From Heracleum sosnowskyi (Eukaryota > Streptophyta > Magnoliopsida > Apiales > Apiaceae): DNA of 64,000 nucleotides. The notes beneath the pieces are model-generated. The model searched no databases. It had not been told where the DNA came from and worked only from the letters and a program-made list of their open reading frames with translations. Below are positions 1-7,730 of this stretch, piece by piece. How positions within the stretch are numbered: the stretch's first letter is position 1; every line of letters starts with the position of its first letter. The stretch covers positions 78,859,910 to 78,923,909 of the forward strand of contig CM061237.1 of assembly GCA_030848705.1 (NCBI GenBank), in the 5' to 3' direction. Both the position numbers and the translations under genes were made by a program.

Positions 1-440
1 TTTTTTTATCTAAAACACATTACTTTTTTTTCTAATAAAATCTCCTCATTTTGCAAAAATATCACGAGTAATTACCTTTTTAACTAAAATATGTTATTTT
101 TTTATCTATTTATTTTAAAATCTATTTTAATACTTTTAATTATTTAAAATTTTTATCTATTTTAACATGTCTAATAATTTTTTTAATGAATACAATTAAT
201 ATTATCTATTTATGATCAATTACTTTTTTCAGCTAAAACACATAAATTTTTCTATTTTTCTCTTTTTTTCCAAAAATATCACGGGCGATTACCTTTTTAA
301 ACTAAATCATGTTACCTGTTCTATTTTTTCATATTAAAACCCCTACTTTTCTAAAAATATCACCGAAAAAGTCTTATTTATTTTTAAAACTATTTTAATA
401 CTTTTAATTATTTAAAATTTGTTTTTATCTATTTTGACAT
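1..440. repeat. AT-rich diverged tandem repeat block
   Basis: Very AT-rich sequence in which the same phrases recur: a stretch like TTTAATTATTTAAAATTTG near 139 and 401, followed by text on the theme ATTTTGACATACCTATTT, and pieces with CAAAAATATCACG. The same family resumes at 1798-2739. No coding potential is seen. It could be a decayed satellite-like array or the AT-rich end of an old element. Confidence 0.55.
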
Positions 441-458
441 ACCTATTTATTTTAATAA

Positions 459-695
459 ATGCAATTTATAAAAAGAATCAAAACTGGGCTATCACGGGAG
501 TTCGAATGTGATGATAGGAATTTCTTTCATCTAGTCCAAAAAGATAATGTTAAGTTAGCTAGTAATGTTGGAGCAAATGACCTGGCCAAGCAGGAAGGCT
601 TCGGGATAATATTATTCAGGGGTGGTGTTAGGATTAGAGAGAGTTTGGACCTCGTTGATTGGAAAGGGCTCTATTTTAATTGGGCCTGTTACTAG
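459..695 (+). pseudogene. possible RNase H-like C-terminal coding fragment
   Basis: A 78-codon open frame. Around residues 34-47 it reads ASNVGANDLAKQEGF, which loosely resembles the C-terminal helix of plant RNase H-like domains (RVT_3 type, usually an 'AN..AD.LAK' pattern). Upstream is AT-rich repeat, so the N-terminal half of any domain is missing. An N-terminal piece of the same kind of domain begins at 1671. The pair could be remnants of tandem RNase H-like genes or of a LINE. The assignment rests on a short motif and is weak. Confidence 0.3.
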
Positions 696-844
696 CCCAA
701 TATTCTGTGAACGTTGGTTTAGCGGATTTTACTATTGCCTAGACTGTCGCTTCGTTTACTGGGTGGAGACTTGGGAAAACGTGTATTCCCTCTAGGCTCT
801 AGCTATCTATTTAGCATGCAAGCCTATTAGGGTCTCCCACTTTT

Positions 845-852
845 TCTGTAAA
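845..852. repeat. target-site duplication TCTGTAAA (left) of the hAT-like element
   Basis: The 8-bp word TCTGTAAA directly precedes the terminal sequence CAGGGACGGTCCTG and is repeated exactly at 1635-1642 after the opposite terminus. Eight base pairs is the duplication length made by hAT transposases. Confidence 0.65.
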
Positions 853-1634
853 CAGGGACGGTCCTGGCCCAGTGCTCCCGCACTGGGCCCACTGAAGCCA
901 GGGGCCGCAAACCAAAATTTGCACTGTATTTTCTGTCCTTTTGTGCTTTTTAACGTATGCCACTAGCCCACTAACTAGGTTTTTGTATGCCGTCTGCTAC
1001 CCAAAACCATTAATCAAACAGTACACAAGAATTTACTTTTCTGTTAATGTAGGTTTTGGCATCTAAACTCAAATTTAATTATTTTTTTAAACATGTTATT
1101 AATGGGCTCTTTTTTAACTCATTTTAAATTAAACTTCTTTTATAGAAATATGAATTACTGAAATCTTGCGTTTATAAAATACGGAACATTTAGTATTATG
1201 TAAAATTTGTCTTATTCTTCTTTAGATTTTAGGGATTTTGTTTTGTTTTTAAATTCTCCTTTTCTCGAAATAAGAACTAAATTTAATTCACAGATTTACA
1301 AAAATTTCAGGATTAATATTTCATTGTTTTGCTTTCATTTTCTGGGCTCTTTATAATTTCTTTTAAGAAATATTAATTTGACTAGAACATTGATATAAGT
1401 TTATTTTAATTGAATAAATTATCGATGATCTAGCCATTCGTTTTGTGTGTCCTGTACTCAACAAATAAACTCAAACACTGACACTAGATCATATAATTTC
1501 GTGTTGTGTAGTTGGAATATAAAATGAACTCTAAATTTTCGTGTTAGGTCTAATTATAATTAATATTTTTTTGCTAAAAAGTACCCAAAAAAATTAATTG
1601 GCACCGAGCCTACAAATTCTCAGGACCTGTCCTA
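853..1634. mobile_element. non-autonomous hAT-like DNA transposon
   Basis: A 782-bp segment bounded by imperfect terminal inverted repeats: CAGGGACGGTCCTG on the left, and the reverse complement of the right end starting TAGGACAGGTCCTG. It is flanked by an exact 8-bp duplication, TCTGTAAA. A subterminal perfect hairpin, GGCCCAGTGC - TCCC - GCACTGGGCC, lies at 866-889. No transposase ORF is present, so movement would depend on an enzyme supplied elsewhere. The interior is AT-rich and otherwise unrecognised. Confidence 0.65.
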
Positions 1635-1642
1635 TCTGTAAA
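1635..1642. repeat. target-site duplication TCTGTAAA (right)
   Basis: Exact copy of 845-852, immediately outside the right terminus of the hAT-like element. Confidence 0.65.
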
Positions 1643-1670
1643 TCCCAATTCTCTTCCATACTTTACACAA

Positions 1671-1796
1671 AATGGAGCTTCCTGCTGTAAGATGGAGAAT
1701 GCCTTCGGAGGGATTTGTGAAGGTTAATGTAAGCAGTTTCTTCTCAGAGGAGCCACGCCAGAATGGAAATGTTGCAGGAATCGGGGTTGTGATCAG
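1671..1796 (+). pseudogene. RNase H-like domain, N-terminal fragment
   Basis: The frame starting ATGGAGCTTCC encodes about 42 residues containing FVKVNVSSFF and then VAGIGVVISD. This is the first two beta strands of the plant RNase H-like (RVT_3) fold, whose usual pattern is 'KVNVD..F....GGIGVVIRD'. The first catalytic Asp position reads Ser. The homology stops at about 1796, where AT-rich repeat begins. It is either a broken gene or a first exon whose remainder was displaced. With the C-terminal-like piece at 459-695 it suggests two tandem RNase H-like copies, both interrupted by the AT-rich repeat. Confidence 0.45.
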
Positions 1797-2739
1797 TGAT
1801 TATTTATTTATTTCAAAATATTTAATGTTTTAAATTATTTATAATTTGTTTTACCTATTTTGACATGCCTGCTATTTTTTTAACAAGTGTAATTAATAAA
1901 ATTTTAAAACGCAAATAATAATATAACAACTATTAATTAACTACTTATAATCAATTATCTTTTACAACCTTAAAGAAATATTATTAAAAAGAAATATTAG
2001 TAAATAAAAATATTACCTATTTATAAACCAATTACCTTTCTAAGCTAAAAACATGTTATTTTTTCTAACAAATCTCCTCCTTTTTTTCAAAAATATCATG
2101 GACAATTACATTTGTCAACTAAATCATGTTACATTTTCTATTTTTCCATACTAAACCCCTGTTTTTTCAAAAATATTATGAACACACTCTTATTTATTTA
2201 TTTTAAAATCTATTTTAATGTTTTTAATTATTTAAAATTTGTTTTACCTATTTTGAAATACCTATTTTTTTAAGAAATGCAATTAATAAAATATTAAAAC
2301 GCAAATAATAGTATAACAACTATTAATTACTTATTACTTATTTATAACCAATTACCTTTTTCAGCTAAAACACATTACTTTTTCTATTATTTCTAACAAA
2401 ATCACCTTAAATAAATATTATTAAATAATAACATTACCCATTTATATCCAATTACCTTTTTAACAAAAACATATTATTTTTTCTATTTTTCCTAATAAAA
2501 TCCTTTCATTTTCCAAAAATATCAACAACATTTACCCTTTTCAAGTAAAACATGTCACATTTTCTATTTTTTTCATACTAAAACCCCTCCTTTTTCCAAA
2601 AATATTCTTATTTATTTATTTTAAAACCTATTTTAATGTTTTTAATTATTTAAAATTTGTTTTACTTATTTTGACATGCCTATTTTTTTTTTAAAATGCA
2701 ATTAATAAAATATTAAAATGCAAATAATAATATAACAAC
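1797..2739. repeat. AT-rich tandem repeat block, second part
   Basis: Contains at least three diverged copies of a roughly 260-420 bp AT-rich unit. The phrases TTTAATTATTTAAAATTTG, GTTTTACCTATTTTGACAT, AATGCAATTAATAAAATATT and TATAACAACT recur in order near 1832, 2222 and 2639. The block ends exactly where the LTR of F begins (2740), inside the TATAACAACT phrase. No ORF of note. Confidence 0.55.
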
Positions 2740-3237
2740 TGTTGTAGAATAAAAAACGTACTTTTAAATTTACTGCTAGGGTTTAAGAGATTTCGAGCTT
2801 TAATGGCTGGTCTCCTGTTTCGTTTCTAAATCTGCCTCACAAGATGCCTACGTATCTCAATCAATACTGAGAATCAAGCCAAAAACGTAGTTCTAGTTTG
2901 AAGGATCAGGGTCCTTATATAGGCGTTAGGAGCCTTGCATTTAGGGTAGAATTAGGTGACTTGGGGGTCAAGTCGCCTTCTTAGATCAGAATTGTGATTC
3001 CTATTTTGTAGGAGGTTGACTCCTATTAGGTTTGTATGCCTTGGAGACCAATTTTTGAAGTATTTGACACACTTTGGACTATTTTATGAGCTGTAGATTT
3101 CCCCTTATTTATTAATTACGAAATTAATAAATAATTAGGGTTTTGGACCGTATTTATCGGGCCTAACTCTTGGAACAATCTAGGTCTAATTGATGTATCA
3201 TTAATTATGTTCCTAGGGTTATTTTTAGCACATACCA
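2740..3237 (-). repeat. 3' LTR of Ty3/gypsy Tat-like element F
   Basis: In plus orientation it starts TGTTGTAGAAT and ends AGCACATACCA, followed at once by the pyrimidine-rich complement of a polypurine tract (TTTGCCCCCCAAC). It therefore reads as the left, 3' LTR of a minus-strand element. A TATA box is present on the minus strand (plus CTTATATAGG at 2914-2923). The partner 5' LTR is not in the window, so the length of about 498 bp is a best estimate from the terminal dinucleotides and the tract. Confidence 0.55.
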
Positions 3238-3257
3238 TTTGCCCCCCAACTTCTGAG
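3238..3257 (-). other. polypurine tract of element F
   Basis: Minus-strand purine-rich run (plus sequence TTTGCCCCCCAACTTCTGAG) directly inside the 3' LTR, where second-strand DNA synthesis is primed in LTR retrotransposons. Confidence 0.5.
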
Positions 3258-3419
3258 AAAACCTATCTAGGTATTTGCATAAGTTATTTTTGATCCTGAC
3301 TCGGGATTTCTGGATCTGTGTATCTCTTTCCTTTTATGAACTTTAGCGTGCCATGGAAAATATCAGGTCAATAAATAAATGTATTTATTTATTTATTAAT
3401 TTTTTTTTTGAGGTATTTT

Positions 3420-3990
3420 CGACCTCATTTGAGGTCGACAGGGGGCTCACTTTGGTTCCAGGTCGAACAAAACGACCTGGGCTTGAAGTCGTGAACCTTC
3501 GACCTCGTTTGAGGTCGTGGCCCTTCGACCTCGTTTGAGGTCGAAGAAGGGCTTCGTTTTGTTTCCTCGTCGAACAAATCGACCTCGATGTGAGGTCATG
3601 GATCTTCGACCTCGTTTGAGGTCGAAGAAGGGCTTCGTTTCGAGCTCGAATTCTTAGTCATTTTGGCTTCTAGGTCGAACGATTCGACCTGGTTTTGAGG
3701 TCGTGGTCCTTCGACCTCATCTGAGGTCGAAGATAGGCTTCATTTTGGTCCCTCGTCGAACGATTCGACTTGGATTCGAGGTCGTGGCTCTTCGACCTCG
3801 TTTGAGGTGGAAGAAGGGCTTCATTTTGGTCCCTCGTCGAACGAATCAACTTGGATTCGAGGTCGTGACCCTTGGACCTCGTTTGAGGTCGAAGAAGGGC
3901 TTCATTTTGGTCCCTCGTCGAACGAATCGACTTGGATTCGAGGTCGTGGCCCTTCGACCTCGTTTGAGGTCGAAGATAGGCTTCATTTTG
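3420..3990. repeat. 81-bp tandem repeat array with hairpins, element F 3' untranslated region
   Basis: About six to seven copies of a repeat whose landmark TTCGACCTCGTTTGAGG occurs at 3499, 3524, 3605, 3710, 3791, 3872 (variant) and 3953. The spacing is mostly 81 bp, with 25 and 105 bp exceptions. Each landmark is a near-perfect palindrome (TTCGACCTC - GTTT - GAGGTCGAA) that could fold into a hairpin. The array lies between the 3' LTR and the antisense ORF of F, the hypervariable region where Tat/Ogre elements are known to generate tandem repeats. The ORFs running through it are products of the repetition. Confidence 0.75.
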
Positions 3991-4156
3991 TCTTTATTTA
4001 TTTCGACTTTCTTTGGGCCATACCTTTTTCTTTGGGCCTCATTTGATTTTCTTTGGGCCTCATTTGATTTTGGAGCCCAACGAACAATTATGGGCCTTAA
4101 CTGGTTACAAACGATTACCCTTCCCTTTTAACCGGTTGAGTGACTTGCTACTTTGC

Positions 4157-4166
4157 TTATAAAAGA
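4157..4166 (+). promoter_or_regulatory. TATA box of the F antisense ORF
   Basis: TTATAAAAGA lies 10-19 bp upstream of the G insertion (4176). After discounting the G, A and D insertions, it would sit about 280 bp upstream of the antisense ORF start at 38924, in the correct orientation. That the TATA box serves this ORF is inferred from position alone. Confidence 0.4.
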
Positions 4167-4175
4167 GTGAGGTTT

Positions 4176-4192
4176 TGTTAGAAATGATTATC
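4176..4192 (-). repeat. element G solo LTR, piece 1 of 3
   Basis: The 17 bp TGTTAGAAATGATTATC. Rejoined in order with 30136 onward, it gives a sequence with the layout of SIRE-like LTR ends on the minus strand: TGTTAG, then a C/G run (here GAGGGGCGGTGAAT), then a GCGGAATC word. A interrupted it after these 17 bp. Confidence 0.6.
4188..4192. repeat. target-site duplication TTATC of element A (left)
   Basis: The word TTATC directly abuts the start of the A 5' LTR and is repeated at 30131-30135 after the 3' LTR. A 5-bp duplication is typical of retroviral-type integrase. Confidence 0.9.
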
Positions 4193-5174
4193 TGTTAGGA
4201 ATATGTTGTTCTTGATGATAAACATAAAACACTTAGTAGAATTTGTGTAAAGTCATTTTGTAGCTGTCAACGAAATGGCATGCTTTGCAGCATTCCGTTG
4301 ACAGGAAGCTCATCAACGAAATGAGTGTTGTAGCAATTGCATTGTACAATACTTCTCAAATGATAGGCATTCTGTTATATGTATTAGATAGGTTTTCTAA
4401 GTCATGTTGACTAAGTACCAGATAGGCAAAATAGGTTGGTTAATTGTAAATATATTATGCCTTGTAATTTTGCCTAAGTGAAGACATGTCAACGGTATGA
4501 AGATTACTCTGTCAACGGTATGGAGTTTACTCATCAACGAAACGAGGGAAACACCATCAACGGAATGAAGAATAAAGCTATCAACGAAACACATCTCCCT
4601 GCTATCAACGAATCATTATTGCTTTTACTGAACAGATCTAAAGGTGATGTGGAAGTGTACTTTGCATTGGAAACCATTAAAATGGACATGGGGAATAAGG
4701 AAACATCCCAGTTTCCAATTGGGTCTTGGGAGTGATCATAATAAGCATGAAGACAAAAGCAAGGATCTCCAAGGACCACTGGACAAAAGGATGAAAAGCA
4801 AACTATTGGCGGTTACTCATTGTACTTTTAGTGTAGCCAAAAATAGGGTTGTAAACTTGGGGATATATAACCAAGTGTAGCAGTTACTTTAAGAATAGAG
4901 AAGAAAAACAAATAGTTTGTATTAGCTATCCTTGAGAGCATTCTTCTCTACAACCTTGTAACTGAGCAGCTGTGTACTTTTGTATCACAGATTATTTCCG
5001 CAATAAAAATCACTTCAGTTGGATCATCAAACAATCCAACTGAAATTATTAATGTGCTTGTGATTTTTACTTTAAGTTCAGTTTTATTTGTAAGTTGTTT
5101 TTAAGTTTAAGAAATATCAAGAATTGTATTCAACCCCCCCTTCTACAATTCTGTTAGGTCATTTGGGAATAACA
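4193..5174 (+). repeat. 5' LTR of element A
   Basis: A 982-bp LTR starting TGTTAGGAATATG and ending GGGAATAACA. It holds a TATA box (TATATAA, 4864-4870) and a poly(A) signal (AATAAA, 5002-5007), so transcripts probably start near 4895. The U3 part (4267-4614) carries nine copies of the motif TCAACGRWAY or close variants on both strands, at 4267, 4292, 4313, 4489, 4512, 4534, 4557, 4581 and 4605. Confidence 0.95.
4864..4870 (+). promoter_or_regulatory. TATA box of the element A 5' LTR
   Basis: TATATAA, 132 bp before the poly(A) signal AATAAA at 5002. The same word occurs at 29812-29818 in the 3' LTR. Confidence 0.7.
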
Positions 5175-5176
5175 AT

Positions 5177-5188
5177 TGGTATCAGAGC
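5177..5188 (+). other. primer binding site (initiator tRNA-Met), element A
   Basis: TGGTATCAGAGC, complementary to the 3' end of plant initiator methionine tRNA, two bases after the 5' LTR. It is the usual primer for minus-strand DNA synthesis in Ty1/copia elements. Confidence 0.93.
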
Positions 5189-5238
5189 AAGCTTCTAACA
5201 TACAAGAAGTTTAAAGATCAAGACCAAAAACAGAAGCC

Positions 5239-7710
5239 ATGGTGAAGAAGGATGCAGGTGTAAAAATACCAGTTCTTGATAAGGACAATTACTTTCACTG
5301 GAAAGTAAAGATGCATTTACATCTCATGTCTATGGATGAGAGATATGTAGACTGCATTGAGAAAGGTCCACACGTTCCCATGAAGTTTGCATCTAGAGTT
5401 GGACTGCCAGATGATGCTCCTGATGTGGAAATTCCAAAACTTGTCTCAGAATGGACTATTGAAGATGTTGCAGAAGTCCATAAAGATAAAAGAACCATGA
5501 ACATTCTGTTTAATGGTTTGGAGCAAGAGATGTTTGACAATGTCATAAACTGTACAACCTCCAAAGAAGTATGGGACACTGTTAGAACTCTCTGTGAAGG
5601 TACTGAGCAAGTTAGGGAAAACAAAATGCAGCTCCTTATACAACAATATGAGCATTTTCATTTTAAAGCTGGTGAAACCCTAAATGACACGTTTAGTAGG
5701 TTTCAAAAACTTTTGAATGGATTAAAGTTGTATGGGAGGATCTATCAAACCAAGGATTCAAACCTTAAATTTCTTAGAGCTCTTCCAAAAGAATGGAAGC
5801 CTATGACTGTTTCTCTCAGAAACACTCAAGAGTACAAAGACTACACTCTTGAAAGGCTTTATGGAACCTTGAAGACATATGAGTTGGAAATGGAGCAAGA
5901 TGAAGAAATTGAAAAGGTACAGAAGAAAGGTGGATCTGTTGCATTGATTGCATCTGTGAACCAACTGGAAGATGACAATGAAGAAGCTGCAAAAGCCACA
6001 ACTAGTCGAGCTATTTGTAGAAGTGATGTTAGCAAGGGTAAAGGCAAGATGACAGAAGAAGAAGAACCAGAACCAGCCAACTTGGATGATTTAGATGAGA
6101 TTGATGAACACATTGCTTTTCTGTCAAGGAAATTCTCTAAGTTCAAGTTCAAAAGAAACTCAGAAGCAAGGCCACCAAGGAGAGACTTTCAACCTAACAA
6201 AAGTAACTGGATTGAAAAGTCTAAATCTAAATGTTTCAATTGTGGAATGCTTGGTCACTTTGCTGGAGACTGCAGAAAGCCCAAGATTGAGAAGGGCAAC
6301 AGGAAATTTGAGCCTGTTGATTATAAAAAGAAATACTTTGAACTTCTCAAGCAAAAAGAAAAGGCTTTCATGTCTCAGGAGTATGATTGGGCTGGTAATG
6401 GTGAAGATTCTGATGATGATGTTGAGTATGTCAACTTGGCTCTTATGGCTAACAATCATGAGCAGGAAGCAAGCTCCTCAAGCAACCAGGTAACAATTAC
6501 TAATCTTTTTGAGCTTTCTAAAGAGGAATGCGATAGTGCAGTAAATGAAATGTCTACTGTATTATATAATTTGCGTGTTACTCTTAAATCACTTACCAAA
6601 GAGAATTCAAGAATAAAAGAGACTAATTTGCTCTTAAGTGATAGGAATGCAATGTTAGAAGCACAACTCATTGAATTTGAGAAAATGAGATGTGTTAGTA
6701 GGAATGCTAAGAAGGAACTTGAGAACGTGTTACAAAGGGAAGAAATTCTTAAAACACAACTTGAAATAGAACAAAGTGTGATTGCAAAATGGAAAGATTC
6801 CAGAAATGTTGCCACCAACATAATTAATGTTCAAGGTATAGAATCTTTCTGTGAACAATCATGGAAAAAGAACAAGGAGAAGCTAGGGTATGTTGGTGAA
6901 ACCTTAGAATCAGAAACAGAGTCAACAAACAACAATGATCATTTGTTGAAGGTTGATATGTCAACGGAATGCAATGTTTCGTTGACAGATGAACCATCAA
7001 CCGATCAGGCTGTTTCGTTGACAGAGAAAAGAAAAGATAAACTCACTAGACTTAATAACAAGTATGGTCCTGTCACCAAGAACTTTGTTCAAGGTGAGTC
7101 TAGTAATTCAAAGAAAGTTGAGAAGCCTGATGAGAGAGCTAATGTAGGTCACTTGTCTAACAAGCAATTGAAGCACAAGTTTGAGAAAGTTCAAGTTGAG
7201 GTTAAGGGAAATAAAAAGAATAACAGGAATGGCAAAGTAGGGATTAACAAACACAACAATTACACACCTGATAAATATGCTCCTAGAAAGACATGTGTCA
7301 ATTGTGGAAGTGTTAGTCATTTATCTACTAACTGCAAATCTGTTAAGAAAACTGCTAATGTGAAAATGCCCAAGCCTGCAATGAACAGTTCCATGCCTAC
7401 AATGCCAATTATGCCTAACATGTTTGCTCCATATGCACAATTTCAGAATCCATATGCTAACATGTCATTTGTGCCTAATCCATACATGAATATGTTTAAT
7501 ATGCCACAAATGCCATGGAATATGAATAACCTGATTGTTCCTCAAACTATGCATACTGTGAATGAAAATGTGAGCAACCCTCAGAAATCAACACCAAGGG
7601 TAAAGATTGATTTAAATCAATCTGAGCCCAAGGTGAAAAATGATGTAAAAGGGAAAGCAAAGGCTAACAAAACAGGACCCAAGGAAACTTGGGTACCAAA
7701 ATCAATTTGA
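5239..7710 (+). CDS. gag: element A Gag, 823 aa
   Basis: Structural protein that would form the virus-like particle and bind the RNA genome. The first ATG after the primer binding site starts MVKKDAG. Residues about 10-230 look like the copia-type Gag core (DKDNYFHWKVKMHLHL, then a KEVWDTVRTLCEG-type helix). Two CX2CX4HX4C zinc knuckles follow, at residues 332-345 and 686-699. A coiled-coil-like stretch lies between about 430 and 530, and the end is Met/Pro/Asn-rich. At 823 aa it is far longer than usual copia Gags, as in the SIRE lineage. Three copies of the family motif TCAACGRWAY lie at 6961-7021. The frame ends with TGA at 7708, 15-20 nt before pol opens. No lesion is seen. Confidence 0.92.
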   Translation: MVKKDAGVKIPVLDKDNYFHWKVKMHLHLMSMDERYVDCIEKGPHVPMKFASRVGLPDDAPDVEIPKLVSEWTIEDVAEVHKDKRTMNILFNGLEQEMFDNVINCTTSKEVWDTVRTLCEGTEQVRENKMQLLIQQYEHFHFKAGETLNDTFSRFQKLLNGLKLYGRIYQTKDSNLKFLRALPKEWKPMTVSLRNTQEYKDYTLERLYGTLKTYELEMEQDEEIEKVQKKGGSVALIASVNQLEDDNEEAAKATTSRAICRSDVSKGKGKMTEEEEPEPANLDDLDEIDEHIAFLSRKFSKFKFKRNSEARPPRRDFQPNKSNWIEKSKSKCFNCGMLGHFAGDCRKPKIEKGNRKFEPVDYKKKYFELLKQKEKAFMSQEYDWAGNGEDSDDDVEYVNLALMANNHEQEASSSSNQVTITNLFELSKEECDSAVNEMSTVLYNLRVTLKSLTKENSRIKETNLLLSDRNAMLEAQLIEFEKMRCVSRNAKKELENVLQREEILKTQLEIEQSVIAKWKDSRNVATNIINVQGIESFCEQSWKKNKEKLGYVGETLESETESTNNNDHLLKVDMSTECNVSLTDEPSTDQAVSLTEKRKDKLTRLNNKYGPVTKNFVQGESSNSKKVEKPDERANVGHLSNKQLKHKFEKVQVEVKGNKKNNRNGKVGINKHNNYTPDKYAPRKTCVNCGSVSHLSTNCKSVKKTANVKMPKPAMNSSMPTMPIMPNMFAPYAQFQNPYANMSFVPNPYMNMFNMPQMPWNMNNLIVPQTMHTVNENVSNPQKSTPRVKIDLNQSEPKVKNDVKGKAKANKTGPKETWVPKSI

Positions 7711-7730
7711 TTTGATTTTATTGTGTGCAG
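7711..7730 (+). promoter_or_regulatory. splice-acceptor-like sequence at the gag/pol junction, element A
   Basis: TTTGATTTTATTGTGTGCAG is a T-rich tract ending in GCAG, placed directly before the first conserved pol codons. B and C have the same arrangement. The pol frame is closed just upstream by TGA at 7713 and has no nearby ATG, so an expression route other than direct initiation is needed. Confidence 0.45.

Noticed and set aside
3353..4131. ORFs through the 81-bp repeat array (61, 142 and 79 aa)
   Set aside because: 81 is divisible by three, so a repeat without stops gives long open frames in several phases; the peptides only mirror the repeat and match no protein pattern.
4267..4614. 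CRISPR-like reading of the regularly recurring TCAACGAAA words
   Set aside because: Repeat is about 10 bp, in both orientations, with irregular spacing, in a plant retrotransposon LTR; not a CRISPR array.
4397..4880. Small ORFs in the LTRs of A (also 29313-29828)
   Set aside because: They occur in both LTR copies and are explained by the motif-rich U3 sequence; no protein family pattern.
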